A stretch of DNA of 64,000 nucleotides, taken from Zoogloea sp. GTDB taxonomy: Bacteria > Pseudomonadota > Gammaproteobacteria > Burkholderiales > Rhodocyclaceae. Positions 1 through 10,018 of the stretch are shown piece by piece. The stretch lies in NCBI RefSeq assembly GCF_028689785.1, contig NZ_JAQVCN010000001.1:62001-126000 (forward strand), in the 5' to 3' direction. The translations under genes and the position numbers were made by a program. The notes beneath the pieces are model-generated. The model was given only the letters and a program-made list of their open reading frames with translations, ran no database searches and had not been told where the DNA came from. Within the stretch, counting starts at the first letter, position 1; every line of letters starts with the position of its first letter.

Positions 1-2
1 CG

Positions 3-1910
3 ATCGAAGGCCAGGGCGTGACAAAGATCGTTCCCGAAGCCGATGCCAAGCTGCACGCCGTGCCGGTGGGCAAAGGCCAGGGCGCCGGCGGGGGTGACCG
101 CCTCACCACCCAAGTGTTCACCCTGCACCATGAGTCGGCCTCCCAGCTGGTGCCGGTGATCCGCCCACTGGTATCCCCCAACAACACCGTCACAGCCTAC
201 CCGGGCAACAACTCCCTGGTGGTCACCGACTACGCCGAGAACATCGGCCGCATTGCCCGCATCATCGAGTCCATCGATGTTCCCCAGGGCGACATGCGGG
301 TCATCAGCCTCAAGCATGCCTCGGCGCTTGATCTAGCCCAGACAGTGAACCGCCTGCTCAACGACACCGGCAGCGGCAGCGTCGGTGGCACCCCCGGCAT
401 TGGTGGTGACGCCAGCCAACGCGTCTCGGTGATCGGCGACCCGCGCACCAACAGCCTGCTGGTGCGCTCGGAGAACCCCTCCAAACTCAACGCCGTACGG
501 CAGTTGGTGGCCAACCTGGACCAGCCCGGCGCGGCCGGCAACATCCATGTGGTGTATTTGAAGAATGCCGAAGCCACCAAGGTGGCCCAGACCCTGCGCG
601 CGGTGCTCTCCGGTGAGGCCGGCAACGCCGGCCAGGGCGGCACCGGCAACAACAGCTCCACCGGCAGTTTTGCCCCCAGTTCAAGCAGCAGCACCAGTGG
701 CAGTAACACCAGCACGGGCTCCGGCGTCGGCAGCACCCCGTCCTTCAGTAACTCCAGCACGACCACAGGCGGCGCAGGCGCAACCGGCAACGGCATTGTC
801 CAGGCCGACCCGATGAGCAATGCGCTGATCATCACCGCCCCGGACGCCATCTACAACAACCTGCGCAAGGTCATCGACCAGCTTGATCGACGCCGCGCCC
901 AGGTCTATGTGGAAGCCCTGATCACCGAAGTCAGCACCGAAAGGGCCGCCGAGATCGGCATCCAGTGGCAGGCTGGCAAACTGGGCTCTACCGCGGTCTT
1001 CGGCGGCACCACCTTCAACAGCGGCGGCAACAACATCCTCAGCCTCGCTACCAGCCTGGCCTCCAGCAGCGCCACCACCCTCCCCGGCAACGGTCTCAAC
1101 CTGCTGCTGGGTAATGGCACCATTACCGTCGGTGGGCGCGAGATCGCCAACCTCAACATGCTGGCCCGCTTCCTTGAGTCGGACACCAAGGCCAACATCC
1201 TGTCCACGCCGAATCTCGTCACTCTGGACAACGAAGAAGCCAAGATCGTCGTCGGCCGCAACGTGCCCTTCGTCACCGGCACCTACGCCACCACCGGCAA
1301 CACCGCCACCGCCAACCCCTTCACCACCGTCGAGCGCCGTGACGTCGGCCTGACCCTCAAGGTCAAGCCCCAAATCTCCGAAGGTGGCACGGTGCGTCTG
1401 CAGATCTACCAGGAAGCCTCCTCGGTGATCGACTCCACCGCCACCAGCACCACCGGCCCCACCACCACCAAGCGCTCCATCGAATCCACCGTACTGGTTG
1501 ATGATGGCGGCATGATCGCCCTGGGCGGTCTGGTGGAAGACACCTACAGCGGCGGCCAGGAGAAAGTGCCGCTCCTGGGCGATCTACCCTATCTCGGCCA
1601 GTTTTTCCGCTACGACTCGCGCAAGCGCGGCAAGACCAACCTGATTGTCTTCCTGCGCCCCGTCATCCTGCGCGACGCGGCCAGCATCCAGGGCATCTCT
1701 GCTGATCGGTACAACTACGTGATCGGTCAGCAGCGTGCCAACGACCGGGCCGAGGCGCTGATGCGTGGCGAACCCAACCCGCCCGAGCTCCCGCCGCCGG
1801 GCAGCCCGCCGCCGGCCGTGCCCTACAATCGCCCGCCGGAAACCCAGCCCCTGCCTCGCCCCGACGTGCAGCCAGCACAGCAGCAGGCCACGCCCACCTA
1901 CACCCCATGA
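3..1910 (+). CDS. gspD: Type II secretion secretin GspD (5' end outside window)
   Basis: Outer-membrane secretin that forms the exit channel of the type II secretion system. The frame is open from the first base, so the signal peptide and most of the N0 domain lie upstream of the window. The visible part starts at the end of N0, followed by N1 and N2 and an N3 domain. The secretin core ends in the typical [15 protein letters not shown] signature. N3 is interrupted by a Ser/Gly/Thr-rich low-complexity insert at roughly residues 203-255 (counted from the GTG at 18). The C-terminus is Pro/Gln-rich. The stop overlaps the gspE start (ATGA), so translation is probably coupled. gspC is not in the window and may lie upstream. 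Family assignment is secure from the core domain and the operon. Confidence 0.96.
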   Translation: MEGQGVTKIVPEADAKLHAVPVGKGQGAGGGDRLTTQVFTLHHESASQLVPVIRPLVSPNNTVTAYPGNNSLVVTDYAENIGRIARIIESIDVPQGDMRVISLKHASALDLAQTVNRLLNDTGSGSVGGTPGIGGDASQRVSVIGDPRTNSLLVRSENPSKLNAVRQLVANLDQPGAAGNIHVVYLKNAEATKVAQTLRAVLSGEAGNAGQGGTGNNSSTGSFAPSSSSSTSGSNTSTGSGVGSTPSFSNSSTTTGGAGATGNGIVQADPMSNALIITAPDAIYNNLRKVIDQLDRRRAQVYVEALITEVSTERAAEIGIQWQAGKLGSTAVFGGTTFNSGGNNILSLATSLASSSATTLPGNGLNLLLGNGTITVGGREIANLNMLARFLESDTKANILSTPNLVTLDNEEAKIVVGRNVPFVTGTYATTGNTATANPFTTVERRDVGLTLKVKPQISEGGTVRLQIYQEASSVIDSTATSTTGPTTTKRSIESTVLVDDGGMIALGGLVEDTYSGGQEKVPLLGDLPYLGQFFRYDSRKRGKTNLIVFLRPVILRDAASIQGISADRYNYVIGQQRANDRAEALMRGEPNPPELPPPGSPPPAVPYNRPPETQPLPRPDVQPAQQQATPTYTP

Positions 1911-3373
1911 GCGCCCCCGCCCTGCCCTACGCCTTCGCCAAGGCCCACGGTGTGCTCGTTGCCAGCCTGGGCAGCGAACACGCCGAGGTGCTGATGCGCG
2001 AGGGCGCCGACCTGACGGCCCTGGCCGAGGTGCGGCGCAGCCTGGGCCTGCCCCTGCAGATCGAAAGCGTCGGCCGCGCCGCCTTCGAGGCGCGCCTGGC
2101 CGAGGCCTACTCCGGCGCCGAGGACAACGCCGCCGAGGTGGTGGCCGATGTGGGCCAGGAAGTGGACCTGACCCAACTGATGACCGAACTCCCGGCCGTC
2201 GAGGACCTCCTCGACACCCAGGACGACGCCCCCATCATCCGCATGATCAACGCCCTGCTCACCCAGGCGGTGCGTCAGCAGGCCAGCGACATCCACATCG
2301 AGCCCTATGAACGCCACTCGGTGGTGCGCTTCCGCCGCGACGGCGTGCTGGTGGACATAGCCCAGCCTCACCGGGCGCTCCACGCCGCCATGGCCTCGCG
2401 TATCAAGATCATGGCCAGCCTGGACATCGCCGAAAAGCGCCTGCCTCAGGATGGCCGCATCGCCCTGCGTCTGGCCGGCCGCCAGGTGGACGTGCGCGTA
2501 TCCACCCTGCCCACCACCCACGGCGAACGCATCGTGCTGCGCCTGCTCGACAAGGGCAACGGCCAGCGCAGCCTGGACAGCCTGGGCATGGCTGCCGACA
2601 CCGTGAAGCCCTTCGCCGGGCTGCTCAAGGAACCCCACGGCATCCTCCTCGTCACCGGCCCCACCGGCTCCGGCAAGAGCACCACCCTCTACGCCGCCCT
2701 CCAGGGCATGGATGCGAAGCGCCGCAACATCGTCACCGTTGAAGACCCGGTGGAGTACGACCTGCCCGGCGTGGGCCAGATCCAGGTCAATCCGCGCATC
2801 GAGCTGAGCTTTGCCAAAGCCCTGCGCGCCATCCTGCGCCAGGACCCGGATGTGATCATGATCGGCGAGATCCGTGACCTGGAGACAGCCCAGATCGCCG
2901 TGCAGGCCAGCCTCACCGGCCATCTGGTGCTGGCCACCCTGCACACCAACGACGCCGCCTCGGCCGTCACCCGGCTGGTGGACATGGGGGTCGAGCCCTT
3001 CCTGCTCGCCTCTACTCTGCGCGGCGTGCTTGCCCAGCGCCTGGTGCGCAAGCTGTGCCCGGCATGCCGCAGTGCCAGCCCCAGCAGCGCAGCCGACCGC
3101 GAACTGCTCGGGCCCGATACCCCGGCAGAGCTGTGGCACGCCACCGGCTGTCCGGAATGCACCCGCACCGGCTACGCCGGGCGCAGCGGCATCTACGAAC
3201 TCATCATCGCCGACGAGGCCTTCCAGCGCCTGATCCACACGGGCGCCGACGAAGCCCAGCTACGAACCCACGCCCTGGCCCATGGCACTCGCAGCCTGCG
3301 TGACGATGGCCTGCGCCTGCTGGCCAGCGGGCAGACCTCGGCTGAAGAACTGCTCCGCGTCACCCGCGAATGA
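1907..3373 (+). CDS. gspE: Type II secretion ATPase GspE
   Basis: Cytoplasmic AAA-type ATPase that powers pseudopilus assembly; 488 aa, normal for GspE. An N-terminal GspE domain precedes the ATPase core. Walker [10 protein letters not shown] lies near residues 251-259 and the Walker B/Asp-box region IMIGEIRD near 316-323. The zinc-binding tetracysteine (two CPxC pairs, about C384/C387 and C415/C418) that separates GspE from PilT-type ATPases is intact. The start overlaps the gspD stop and the end overlaps gspF, both as ATGA junctions, consistent with one transcript. Confidence 0.97.
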   Translation: MSAPALPYAFAKAHGVLVASLGSEHAEVLMREGADLTALAEVRRSLGLPLQIESVGRAAFEARLAEAYSGAEDNAAEVVADVGQEVDLTQLMTELPAVEDLLDTQDDAPIIRMINALLTQAVRQQASDIHIEPYERHSVVRFRRDGVLVDIAQPHRALHAAMASRIKIMASLDIAEKRLPQDGRIALRLAGRQVDVRVSTLPTTHGERIVLRLLDKGNGQRSLDSLGMAADTVKPFAGLLKEPHGILLVTGPTGSGKSTTLYAALQGMDAKRRNIVTVEDPVEYDLPGVGQIQVNPRIELSFAKALRAILRQDPDVIMIGEIRDLETAQIAVQASLTGHLVLATLHTNDAASAVTRLVDMGVEPFLLASTLRGVLAQRLVRKLCPACRSASPSSAADRELLGPDTPAELWHATGCPECTRTGYAGRSGIYELIIADEAFQRLIHTGADEAQLRTHALAHGTRSLRDDGLRLLASGQTSAEELLRVTRE

Positions 3374-4575
3374 CCGCCTTCCGCTACCGCGCCCTCGACG
3401 CCGCTGGCAAAGAAGCCGCCGGCGTCATCGAAGCCGACACCGGCAAGGCCGCCCGTGGCCTGCTGCGGGAGCGCGGTCTCTACCCGCTTGAGGTGGCCTC
3501 GGTGGCCCACGGAGCCGCTGGCAACAAGACGCTCCGGCGCAAGCTCCGGGATGCCGACCTGACCCTGCTGACCCGCCAGTGGGCCACCCTGCTGGCCTCC
3601 GGCCTCACCGTCGAGCAGGCCCTGGCGGCGCTCATCGAGCAGGCCGAAACCGAGGGCACCCGCCAGCTGCTGGCCGGCGTGCGCTCCGAGATCCTGGCTG
3701 GCTACAGCCTGCGCGCCGCCCTGGATCGCTACCCCCAGGCCTTTTCCACCCTGTACCGGGCCTCCGTGGCGGCGGGCGAGAAATCCGGCGAGCTGGCCAA
3801 GGTCATGAACCAGCTCGCCGACTACCTGGACCGCAGCCACGCCCTGCGCACCAAGACCCTTCAGGCCCTGCTCTACCCAGCCATCGTCGCCAGCGTGGCC
3901 TTGCTGGTCATCGTCGGCCTGATGACCTATGTGGTGCCCCAGGTGGTGTCCGTTTTCCAGCAGGGCAAGCAGGCCCTGCCGCTCCTCACCCGCAGCCTGA
4001 TCGTGGTGAGTACCCTCCTGCGCGAATGGGGCTGGCTGATGGTGCTGGCCATCGTCGGCGCCTTGCTCGCCGGCCGCAGTGCGCTGCGCGACACCAGCCT
4101 GCGCCGCCGCTGGGACGCCTGGCTGCTCGGCCTGCCGGTGCTCGGGCGGCATCTGCGCACCCTCGACGCCACCCGCTTTGCCAGCACCTTGTCGATCCTC
4201 GCCGGCAGCGGCGTTCCCCTGCTGGCCGCCCTTGATGCAGGCCGCCAGGTGATCAGTCGCCTGCCCCTGGCCGACGCCGTAGGGGCGGCCACCGAGCGCG
4301 TACGCGAAGGCCAGCCCCTGTCGAAGGCTCTCGGTGCCAGCCGCCAGTTTCCGCCGCTGCTCATCCACATGCTGGCCAACGGCGAAGCCACCGGCCGCAT
4401 CGACGAGCTCCTCGACCGCGCCGCCCGCCTGCAGCAGGCCGAACTGGAAAACCGCACCGCCACCCTCACCGCCCTGCTCGAGCCGGTGCTGCTGCTGGCC
4501 ATGGGCGGTTTCGTGCTGCTCATTGTCATGGCCGTGATGCAGCCCATCATCGAAATCAACACCCTGATGAAGTAA
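3370..4575 (+). CDS. gspF: Type II secretion inner-membrane platform protein GspF
   Basis: Polytopic inner-membrane platform protein that couples the GspE ATPase to pseudopilin assembly; 401 aa, standard length. The N-terminus begins [14 protein letters not shown], a recognisable GspF opening. Two T2SSF cytoplasmic repeats alternate with three hydrophobic segments (about residues 170-192, 217-237 and 372-395). The C-terminus [12 protein letters not shown] matches the family. It overlaps gspE by 4 bases and is 10 bases from gspG. Confidence 0.97.
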   Translation: MTAFRYRALDAAGKEAAGVIEADTGKAARGLLRERGLYPLEVASVAHGAAGNKTLRRKLRDADLTLLTRQWATLLASGLTVEQALAALIEQAETEGTRQLLAGVRSEILAGYSLRAALDRYPQAFSTLYRASVAAGEKSGELAKVMNQLADYLDRSHALRTKTLQALLYPAIVASVALLVIVGLMTYVVPQVVSVFQQGKQALPLLTRSLIVVSTLLREWGWLMVLAIVGALLAGRSALRDTSLRRRWDAWLLGLPVLGRHLRTLDATRFASTLSILAGSGVPLLAALDAGRQVISRLPLADAVGAATERVREGQPLSKALGASRQFPPLLIHMLANGEATGRIDELLDRAARLQQAELENRTATLTALLEPVLLLAMGGFVLLIVMAVMQPIIEINTLMK

Positions 4576-4585
4576 GGAACCCACG

Positions 4586-5014
4586 ATGCACACACCTCTG
4601 CGCCGCAGCCGCGGCTTCACCCTGATCGAAGTGATGGTCGTGATCGTCATCCTCGGCGTGCTTGCTGCCCTGGTGGTACCCAAGGTAATGAGCCGCCCGG
4701 ACGAAGCCCGGGTGGTTGCCGCCCGCCAGGACATCTCGGCCGTCATGCAGGCCCTCAAACTCTACAAGCTCGACAACCGCCGCTACCCCAGCGCCGAGCA
4801 GGGCCTGCAGGCCCTTGTCACCAAGCCGACCACCGCCCCGGTGCCCGAGAACTGGAAGTCCTACCTGGACAAGCTGCCCCTCGACCCCTGGGGCAAGCCC
4901 TACCAGTACGTCATGCCCGGCCTCAAGGGCGAGGTGGACGTGATGAGCTTCGGCGCCGACGGCGTGACCGGCGGCGAGGGCTTCGACGCCGACATCGGCT
5001 CCTGGAGCCTGTAG
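4586..5014 (+). CDS. gspG: Major pseudopilin GspG
   Basis: Major pseudopilin of the type II secretion system, processed by prepilin peptidase (not in this window). A short basic leader ends in RG followed by FTLIEVMVVIVILG, giving the G|F cleavage site and the essential Glu at +5. A GspG-type C-terminal domain follows (KLYKLDNRRYPSAEQGL, then DPWGKPYQY). Its 142 aa are typical. An AAGGA ribosome-binding site precedes the ATG. Residues near FGADGVTGGEGFDADIG match the calcium-binding loop described for GspG proteins. Confidence 0.97.
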   Translation: MHTPLRRSRGFTLIEVMVVIVILGVLAALVVPKVMSRPDEARVVAARQDISAVMQALKLYKLDNRRYPSAEQGLQALVTKPTTAPVPENWKSYLDKLPLDPWGKPYQYVMPGLKGEVDVMSFGADGVTGGEGFDADIGSWSL

Positions 5015-5526
5015 TGCTTCTCCAGCCCATGAACACCGCGCCCCGACGGCGGCGCAGCACCGGCTTCACCCTCATCGAGGTGATGGTCGTGCTGGTGATC
5101 ATGGGCATCATGGCCACCGGGCTCAGTGTGGGCCTGGACAGCCTGCGCGGCCGCGACATCGACCAGGCCCTCAAGCGCCTGCGCCTGGTGCTCGAAGCCA
5201 CCGCCGACCGGGCCGTGGTACGCGGCCGGCCGATTGCCCTGGAGCTGCTCTCCGACGGCTACCGCTTCTCGGCCCTCGACCCCGACGACAACTGGCGCCC
5301 CCTCAACGACCCCCCGGTGTTCACCGAAAAGGCCCTGCCGGCCGGCATGGGCTGGAGCGGCCTGCGCCTGGAAGGGAGCAGCGACACCAGCGCCACCCGT
5401 CTGCAGTTCGGCACCCAGGCACCGGAATACGAATTGCGTGTCACCACCCCCGGCGGCGAAGCCCGCCTCACCGGCAGGGCCAACGGTGAAGTACGGCTGC
5501 AGATGCCGGGCCGGACTGCCTCATGA
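5014..5526 (+). CDS. gspH: Minor pseudopilin GspH
   Basis: Minor pseudopilin with a type III signal: basic leader, then G|FTLIEVMVVLVIMG with Glu5. The GspH-type globular domain follows, with 170 aa in total. The start used is a GTG that overlaps the gspG stop and has a GGAG Shine-Dalgarno 6 bases upstream. An in-frame ATG at 5029 would give a 165-aa product but lacks a clear ribosome-binding site. The gene lies between gspG and gspI in canonical order, and its end overlaps gspI (ATGA). Confidence 0.93.
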   Translation: MLLQPMNTAPRRRRSTGFTLIEVMVVLVIMGIMATGLSVGLDSLRGRDIDQALKRLRLVLEATADRAVVRGRPIALELLSDGYRFSALDPDDNWRPLNDPPVFTEKALPAGMGWSGLRLEGSSDTSATRLQFGTQAPEYELRVTTPGGEARLTGRANGEVRLQMPGRTAS

Positions 5527-5906
5527 GGCGGGGGCCCGGCCGCGCCCGTGGATTCACCCTGCTGGAAACCCTGGTTGCCCTGGCCATCCTGGCCATCGCC
5601 CTGACCGCCGCTTTCCGTGCCATGGGCGTCACCGCCCAGAGCGCCGCCGAGCTGCGTGAGCGCCTGATCGGCGACTGGGTGGCCGAAAACCGGCTGGCCG
5701 AGCTGCGCGCCACCGGCGCCTGGCCCGGCGCCGGCACCAACGAGGGTACGGCCGACCAAGCCGGGCGAACCTACCGCTGGCGCGAGGAGGTCAAGACCAC
5801 AGCCAACCCCCTGTTCCGCCGGGTGGACGTGAGCGTCTTCGCCCCCGAATCCGACACCCACGCCATCGCCCGCCTCACCGGCTACGTGGCCCGCCCCCTG
5901 CGATGA
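5523..5906 (+). CDS. gspI: Minor pseudopilin GspI
   Basis: Minor pseudopilin, 127 aa. The leader MRRGPGRARG precedes FTLLETLVALAILAIAL, with the G|F cleavage site and Glu5. GspI family proteins nucleate the pseudopilus tip with GspJ and GspK. Here the gene is translationally overlapped on both sides (ATGA with gspH, and 4 bases with gspJ). The motif AENRLAELR after the hydrophobic helix is a GspI hallmark. Confidence 0.95.
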   Translation: MRRGPGRARGFTLLETLVALAILAIALTAAFRAMGVTAQSAAELRERLIGDWVAENRLAELRATGAWPGAGTNEGTADQAGRTYRWREEVKTTANPLFRRVDVSVFAPESDTHAIARLTGYVARPLR

Positions 5907-6496
5907 AACGCCTGGCAGCCGCCCAGCGCGGCCTGACCCTGATCGAGCTGATGGTGGCCCTGGCCATCTTCGCGGTGCTGGGCGTGCTGTCCTACCGCGG
6001 GCTCGCCGAGGTGGCCACCAGCCGCACCCACCTGGAGGCCGGTTTCGAGCGCTGGCGGGCCATCGGCCGTAGCATGCAGCGCATCGACACCGATCTGCAG
6101 CAGGTCGTCTCCCCGGCCGCATCAAGTACCAGCCTGCCGACCGAAGGCGCCAGCCTGGCCGCACCGGGCATGATCCTCGGCCGCACGGCCAGCGGCGGGC
6201 CGGAGCTCCAGTTCCTGCGCCTCGACGATGCCCGCGGCGTGCGCCGGGTCGGCTTCCGCCTGGTGGATGGGCGCCTCGAATGGCTGCGCTGGAGTGGCCG
6301 CGAAGCCCTCGGCCAGCCCAGCGTCGATCCCCTGCTCGACGGCGTGCGCGGCGTGCGCTGGCGTTTCCTGCTCGACAACGTACGGACCGACGCCTGGCCC
6401 CCGGCCGACCGCCGCAGCCTGCTGCCGGACGCCATCATCCTCGAACTCGACCTGGCCGACGTGGGCACCCTCACGCGACTGATCGCCCTGCACTGA
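5903..6496 (+). CDS. gspJ: Minor pseudopilin GspJ
   Basis: Minor pseudopilin, 197 aa. The leader ends in RG before LTLIELMVALAIFAVLG, with Glu5 present. The body contains the GspJ-type segment YRGLAEVATSR and a late GRLEWLRW strand. It overlaps gspI by 4 bases, and its stop shares one base with the gspK ATG (TGATG), so the I-J-K tip-complex genes appear translationally coupled. Confidence 0.95.
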   Translation: MKRLAAAQRGLTLIELMVALAIFAVLGVLSYRGLAEVATSRTHLEAGFERWRAIGRSMQRIDTDLQQVVSPAASSTSLPTEGASLAAPGMILGRTASGGPELQFLRLDDARGVRRVGFRLVDGRLEWLRWSGREALGQPSVDPLLDGVRGVRWRFLLDNVRTDAWPPADRRSLLPDAIILELDLADVGTLTRLIALH

Positions 6497-7461
6497 TGGC
6501 CATCCGCCGCATGCGCCCGCCTGCCGCTGCCGGCCCCCAAAAGGGCGCCGCGGTGATACTCGCCCTGCTCACGGTGGCCCTCGTCGCCGGCATCGCCGCT
6601 GCCGCCGTTGGCGATCTGGGGGTGGCCATGGATCAGGTCATCGGCCGCCACGACCAGGCCCAGGCCCGCCAGCTGGCCCGCGGTGCTGTGGACTGGGCGC
6701 GCAACGTGCTCGCCGAGGACGCCAGCCGCAGCAATGTGGACCACCTGGGCGAGGCCTGGGCCGTCAAGGTGCCGCCGACCCCCGTTGAAGAAGGTGAAGT
6801 CAGCGGCGAACTGCAGGATCTGTCCAGCCGCATCAACCTCAACAAGCTGGTCCGGATCGATGGCCAGGATCCCCTGGAGCGTGACCAGTTCCTGCGTCTC
6901 CTGGAGCTGGTCGGGGTGGGCAAGTCGGAAGCCATGGATCTCGCCAACGCCCTGACCGACTGGCTCGACCGGGACGACACCCCGACCCTGCCCGGCGGCG
7001 CCGAATCGTCCTGGTACGGCACCCAGCAGCCCCCCCGCAGCCCGGCCAACGGGCCCCTGGCCAGCGTTGGCGAGCTGGCCCAGGTGCGCGGCTTCACGCC
7101 TGCCCTGGTGGCCCGCCTGAGTCCCTTCGTGGCCGCGCTGCCGGGCAGCGACAGCATGATCAACGTCAACACGGCCCCGCCGGAGGTGCTGGCGGCCGCC
7201 ATTGCCGACCTGCCCCTGGACACCGCCCGCATCATGGCCGTCGAACGCAACCGGGCCTGGTTTACCAGCGTGGCCAGCGTGGATGCCTGGCTCAAGGACA
7301 GGGAGCTGCCCGCCAACACCACCAGCCTGGACGTCCAGAGCCGTCACTTCCTGGCCACCGGCCGCGCCCGCTTCGGCGTGTCCATGGTGCGCATGGAAGT
7401 CCTCCTGTATCGCCCCACGGGCCAGAAATGGTCCACCATCGTTTGGCAGAAACTGCTATGA
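6496..7461 (+). CDS. gspK: Minor pseudopilin GspK
   Basis: The largest minor pseudopilin, at the pseudopilus tip; 321 aa from the ATG at 6496. That start overlaps the gspJ stop and places the prepilin-like segment QKGAAVILALLTVALVAG right after a short basic leader. As usual for GspK, the Glu5 of other pseudopilins is absent. The body contains the two-lobed GspK domain (DLSSRINLNKL, then INVNTAPPEVLAA, a helix-hairpin-helix-like motif). Its stop overlaps gspL as ATGA. Confidence 0.95.
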   Translation: MAIRRMRPPAAAGPQKGAAVILALLTVALVAGIAAAAVGDLGVAMDQVIGRHDQAQARQLARGAVDWARNVLAEDASRSNVDHLGEAWAVKVPPTPVEEGEVSGELQDLSSRINLNKLVRIDGQDPLERDQFLRLLELVGVGKSEAMDLANALTDWLDRDDTPTLPGGAESSWYGTQQPPRSPANGPLASVGELAQVRGFTPALVARLSPFVAALPGSDSMINVNTAPPEVLAAAIADLPLDTARIMAVERNRAWFTSVASVDAWLKDRELPANTTSLDVQSRHFLATGRARFGVSMVRMEVLLYRPTGQKWSTIVWQKLL

Positions 7462-8675
7462 CCCGCCTCCTCCTTGCCATCGACGAACACTGGCCGACCC
7501 GCCCCGAATGCCCCTGGGCGCTCCTCGGGCCCGACGGCCAGCCCCTCTCCGAAGGGCACTCCGCCCCCCGCCACTGGCCCGCGGCCGACGAATGCAGCGT
7601 AGTGCTGACCGGGGCCCAGTGCCTGTGGCTGAACGTGCTGCTGCCCCGCGGCGCCCGGCGCGACCTGCCGCGCCTGCTGAGCTACGCCCTCGAAGACCGG
7701 CTGCTGAAAGACCCGGACACCCAGCACCTGACCCTCAGCCACCGCAGCCCAGCCGATGACGGCGAACGCGACCTGGCCGGGGTGCTGGTCATCGCCCGGG
7801 AGCGCCTGCGCAATCTGATGGCCCAGTTTGCCGCCATCGGCCGGATGCCGCGCCGGGTGGTGGCCGAACTGCAAACGGCTCCCGCCGACGAGGCCGGCTG
7901 GCATCTCAGCCTGTCCGCCGAGGGCGCCATCCTGCGCACCGGCACGGGTGCCGGGCTGGCCCTCGACCGGGACATCCTGATTCCGCTGCTGGCCGCCCAG
8001 GCGGCCAGCGCCCGGGCTGCCAACGCAGCCCCTGCCCGGCTCGACCTGCACCTGGCACCGGGCAGCCCCACCCTCGACCTCGCCGCCGCACAGGCCGAAA
8101 GCGGCCTTGAGCTGCACCCCGCCGCACCCTACCTGTGGTGGCAGGGAAACGAACGCCAGGCCGCCAACCTGCTGCACGGCGAGTTCGCCAGCGGTGATCG
8201 CGGCGCAGCATGGATCGGCCGCTTGCGCGCCCCCGCCCTGCTCGGCACCACCGCGCTGGGCCTGTGGCTGGCTACCAATGTGGGTGAGGTGCTGTGGCAG
8301 CGGCATGTGCTGGGCGGCTTCGAATCGCGTATCGAGCGCGTCTATCGCAGCGCCTTCCCCAACGCACCGGTCGTCGCCCCCGCCGCCCAGATGCGCCAGC
8401 AACTCAACGCCGAGCGGGCCCGCCACGGCCTGCTCCGGGATGACGACGCCCTGGCCCTGCTGGCCCAGGCGGCCGAAGCCCTGGGGACGGACGCCACCGA
8501 CGGCATCGCCGCCCTGCGCTTCGAGGAAGGCCGCCTCGATCTGACCCTGAGCGGCCCCGCCGCCGCCCGCGCCGAAGCCCTGGTCGGGCTGCTGAGCAGC
8601 CGCGGCCTGCTCGCCAACCTGCGCCAGGAGGGCAGCGCCACCCACCTGCTGCTGCGCCAGGAGAACCTGCAATGA
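7458..8675 (+). CDS. gspL: Type II secretion protein GspL
   Basis: Bitopic inner-membrane protein whose cytoplasmic actin-like domain binds GspE and whose periplasmic part binds GspM. From the ATG at 7458, overlapping the gspK stop, it is 405 aa. The long N-terminal cytoplasmic domain is followed by one hydrophobic segment at about residues 257-277 and a ferredoxin-like periplasmic domain. Sequence conservation is low, as is normal for GspL. The call rests on architecture, length and position between gspK and gspM. Confidence 0.92.
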   Translation: MTRLLLAIDEHWPTRPECPWALLGPDGQPLSEGHSAPRHWPAADECSVVLTGAQCLWLNVLLPRGARRDLPRLLSYALEDRLLKDPDTQHLTLSHRSPADDGERDLAGVLVIARERLRNLMAQFAAIGRMPRRVVAELQTAPADEAGWHLSLSAEGAILRTGTGAGLALDRDILIPLLAAQAASARAANAAPARLDLHLAPGSPTLDLAAAQAESGLELHPAAPYLWWQGNERQAANLLHGEFASGDRGAAWIGRLRAPALLGTTALGLWLATNVGEVLWQRHVLGGFESRIERVYRSAFPNAPVVAPAAQMRQQLNAERARHGLLRDDDALALLAQAAEALGTDATDGIAALRFEEGRLDLTLSGPAAARAEALVGLLSSRGLLANLRQEGSATHLLLRQENLQ

Positions 8676-9178
8676 AAGACACCAAGACCGCCTCCGCCGG
8701 CCCCATCGCCCAGCTCGCGCAGCGCTGGCAGGCCATCAGCCCCCGGGAGCAGCGCCTGGTCCTGATCGCCACCACCGTCGTGGCGATCGGCGCAGCGGTC
8801 AGCCTCCTCGACTGGAGCCGCGCCGAGGGGCAACGCCTGGCACGCCGGCTGCCCCGCGCCGAAGCCAGCCTGAACCAGGTCCAGGAAGCCGCCACCGAGA
8901 TCAGCCGCCTGCGCACGGCACCGCAAGCCGCCCGCCCGGACGGCCCCGCCCTGCTCACGGCGGTCCAGGCATCGGCCAAGAGCCGCGGCCTGACCATCGG
9001 CGTACAGGGTGGCGGTGAGGGGCTGCACATCAAGGGCGAGGCCCGCTTTGACGAGCTGGTGGCCTGGCTCGCGGCCCTTCAGAAAGATCAGGGCCTGCGC
9101 TTGCTGCGCATGGAGATCCAGCGCCAGGGCAGCCTTGCCAGCGTGGACGCAGTGCTGGCCAGCCCCGCAGCCCCCTGA
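8672..9178 (+). CDS. gspM: Type II secretion protein GspM
   Basis: Small bitopic inner-membrane protein that partners with GspL; 168 aa. A short cytoplasmic segment containing ISPREQRLVLIATTVV leads into one membrane span at about residues 28-48. An amphipathic helix and a compact periplasmic domain follow. The ISxREQRL opening is a typical GspM signature. It overlaps gspL by 4 bases (ATGA). Confidence 0.93.
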   Translation: MKDTKTASAGPIAQLAQRWQAISPREQRLVLIATTVVAIGAAVSLLDWSRAEGQRLARRLPRAEASLNQVQEAATEISRLRTAPQAARPDGPALLTAVQASAKSRGLTIGVQGGGEGLHIKGEARFDELVAWLAALQKDQGLRLLRMEIQRQGSLASVDAVLASPAAP

Positions 9179-9184
9179 ACGACC

Positions 9185-9937
9185 ATGCTGAAAAAGCTGC
9201 TGATCGTGCTGGCCCTGGGCCTGGGTTTTCTGGTGGCCAAGGCCCCGGCCAGCCTGGTGGACGGCTTGCTGGCCCACTTCACCGGCGAAGGCCTGCGCCT
9301 GCAGCGGGCCGAAGGCACCCTGTGGCAAGGTCACGGCATCCTGGCCAGCCGTGACGCCAGTGGTCGCAGCCTGTCGCCCTGGCTGCCCCTGGCCTGGGAT
9401 TTCGACACCGGCGCCCTTACCCGGCTTGCGGCGGCATGGGCCTTCTCAAGCAGCGGCACCCCGATCGGACGCATCGAGGCCGGCCCCGCCGGGCTGGAGG
9501 TGACGGGGCTGACGCTCCACGCTCCCGCCGACGCCGCCCTCATGCCCATTCCCCACCCGGTTGCCCGGGCCGGCTGGCAGGGGGACCTCAGCATCGAGGC
9601 GCCCACCTGGCGCTGCTCTCTCTCGGGCACCTGCAGCGGCGAAGCCCGCCTGCTCTGGCGCGGCGCCCGTGCCGCCCTGTTCCCGGGGCGCAGGTTCGGG
9701 GACTACGAGATCCAGCTCACCGCCCGGGACGGACGCTTCCGCTACACCCTGCACACCCTTGCCGGCGACGTGATCGCCAACGGCAGCGGCGAAGCTGCAC
9801 CAAGCCGCACACCCAGTTTCAAGGGCACCCTCAAGGGAGAACCCGAATTCCTCAACCGCCTGCCATCCATTGCCGGTGGCGCGGCGCGGCCCACCGGCCA
9901 GCCGGGGCAGTTCGAGATCCACTGGCCGCCCCCCTGA
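9185..9937 (+). CDS. gspN: Type II secretion protein GspN
   Basis: GspN-family protein, present in only some type II systems; 250 aa. It has one N-terminal hydrophobic helix (residues 4-22) and a large beta-rich periplasmic domain. Recognisable features are the GLRLQRAEGTLWQGHG segment and a C-terminal NRLPSIAGG stretch. It starts 6 bases after gspM and is the last gene of the operon. No strong intrinsic terminator is visible before the transaldolase gene 81 bases later, so some read-through is possible. Confidence 0.9.
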   Translation: MLKKLLIVLALGLGFLVAKAPASLVDGLLAHFTGEGLRLQRAEGTLWQGHGILASRDASGRSLSPWLPLAWDFDTGALTRLAAAWAFSSSGTPIGRIEAGPAGLEVTGLTLHAPADAALMPIPHPVARAGWQGDLSIEAPTWRCSLSGTCSGEARLLWRGARAALFPGRRFGDYEIQLTARDGRFRYTLHTLAGDVIANGSGEAAPSRTPSFKGTLKGEPEFLNRLPSIAGGAARPTGQPGQFEIHWPPP

Positions 9938-10018
9938 CAAACTTCCTTTCATCCCCCTGCCGATTCCGCCAGAATGTCAGGTTCATTCCACACCTCATCG
10001 CACCCAGGTTCTTCGTCC

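Noticed and set aside
1898..3238. 446-codon - strand ORF opposite gspE
   Set aside because: Exact antisense of the ATPase gene with shadow-type composition.
3193..4758. 521-codon - strand ORF across gspE/F/G
   Set aside because: It covers three conserved secretion genes in antisense, has no domain and low-complexity composition; shadow frame.
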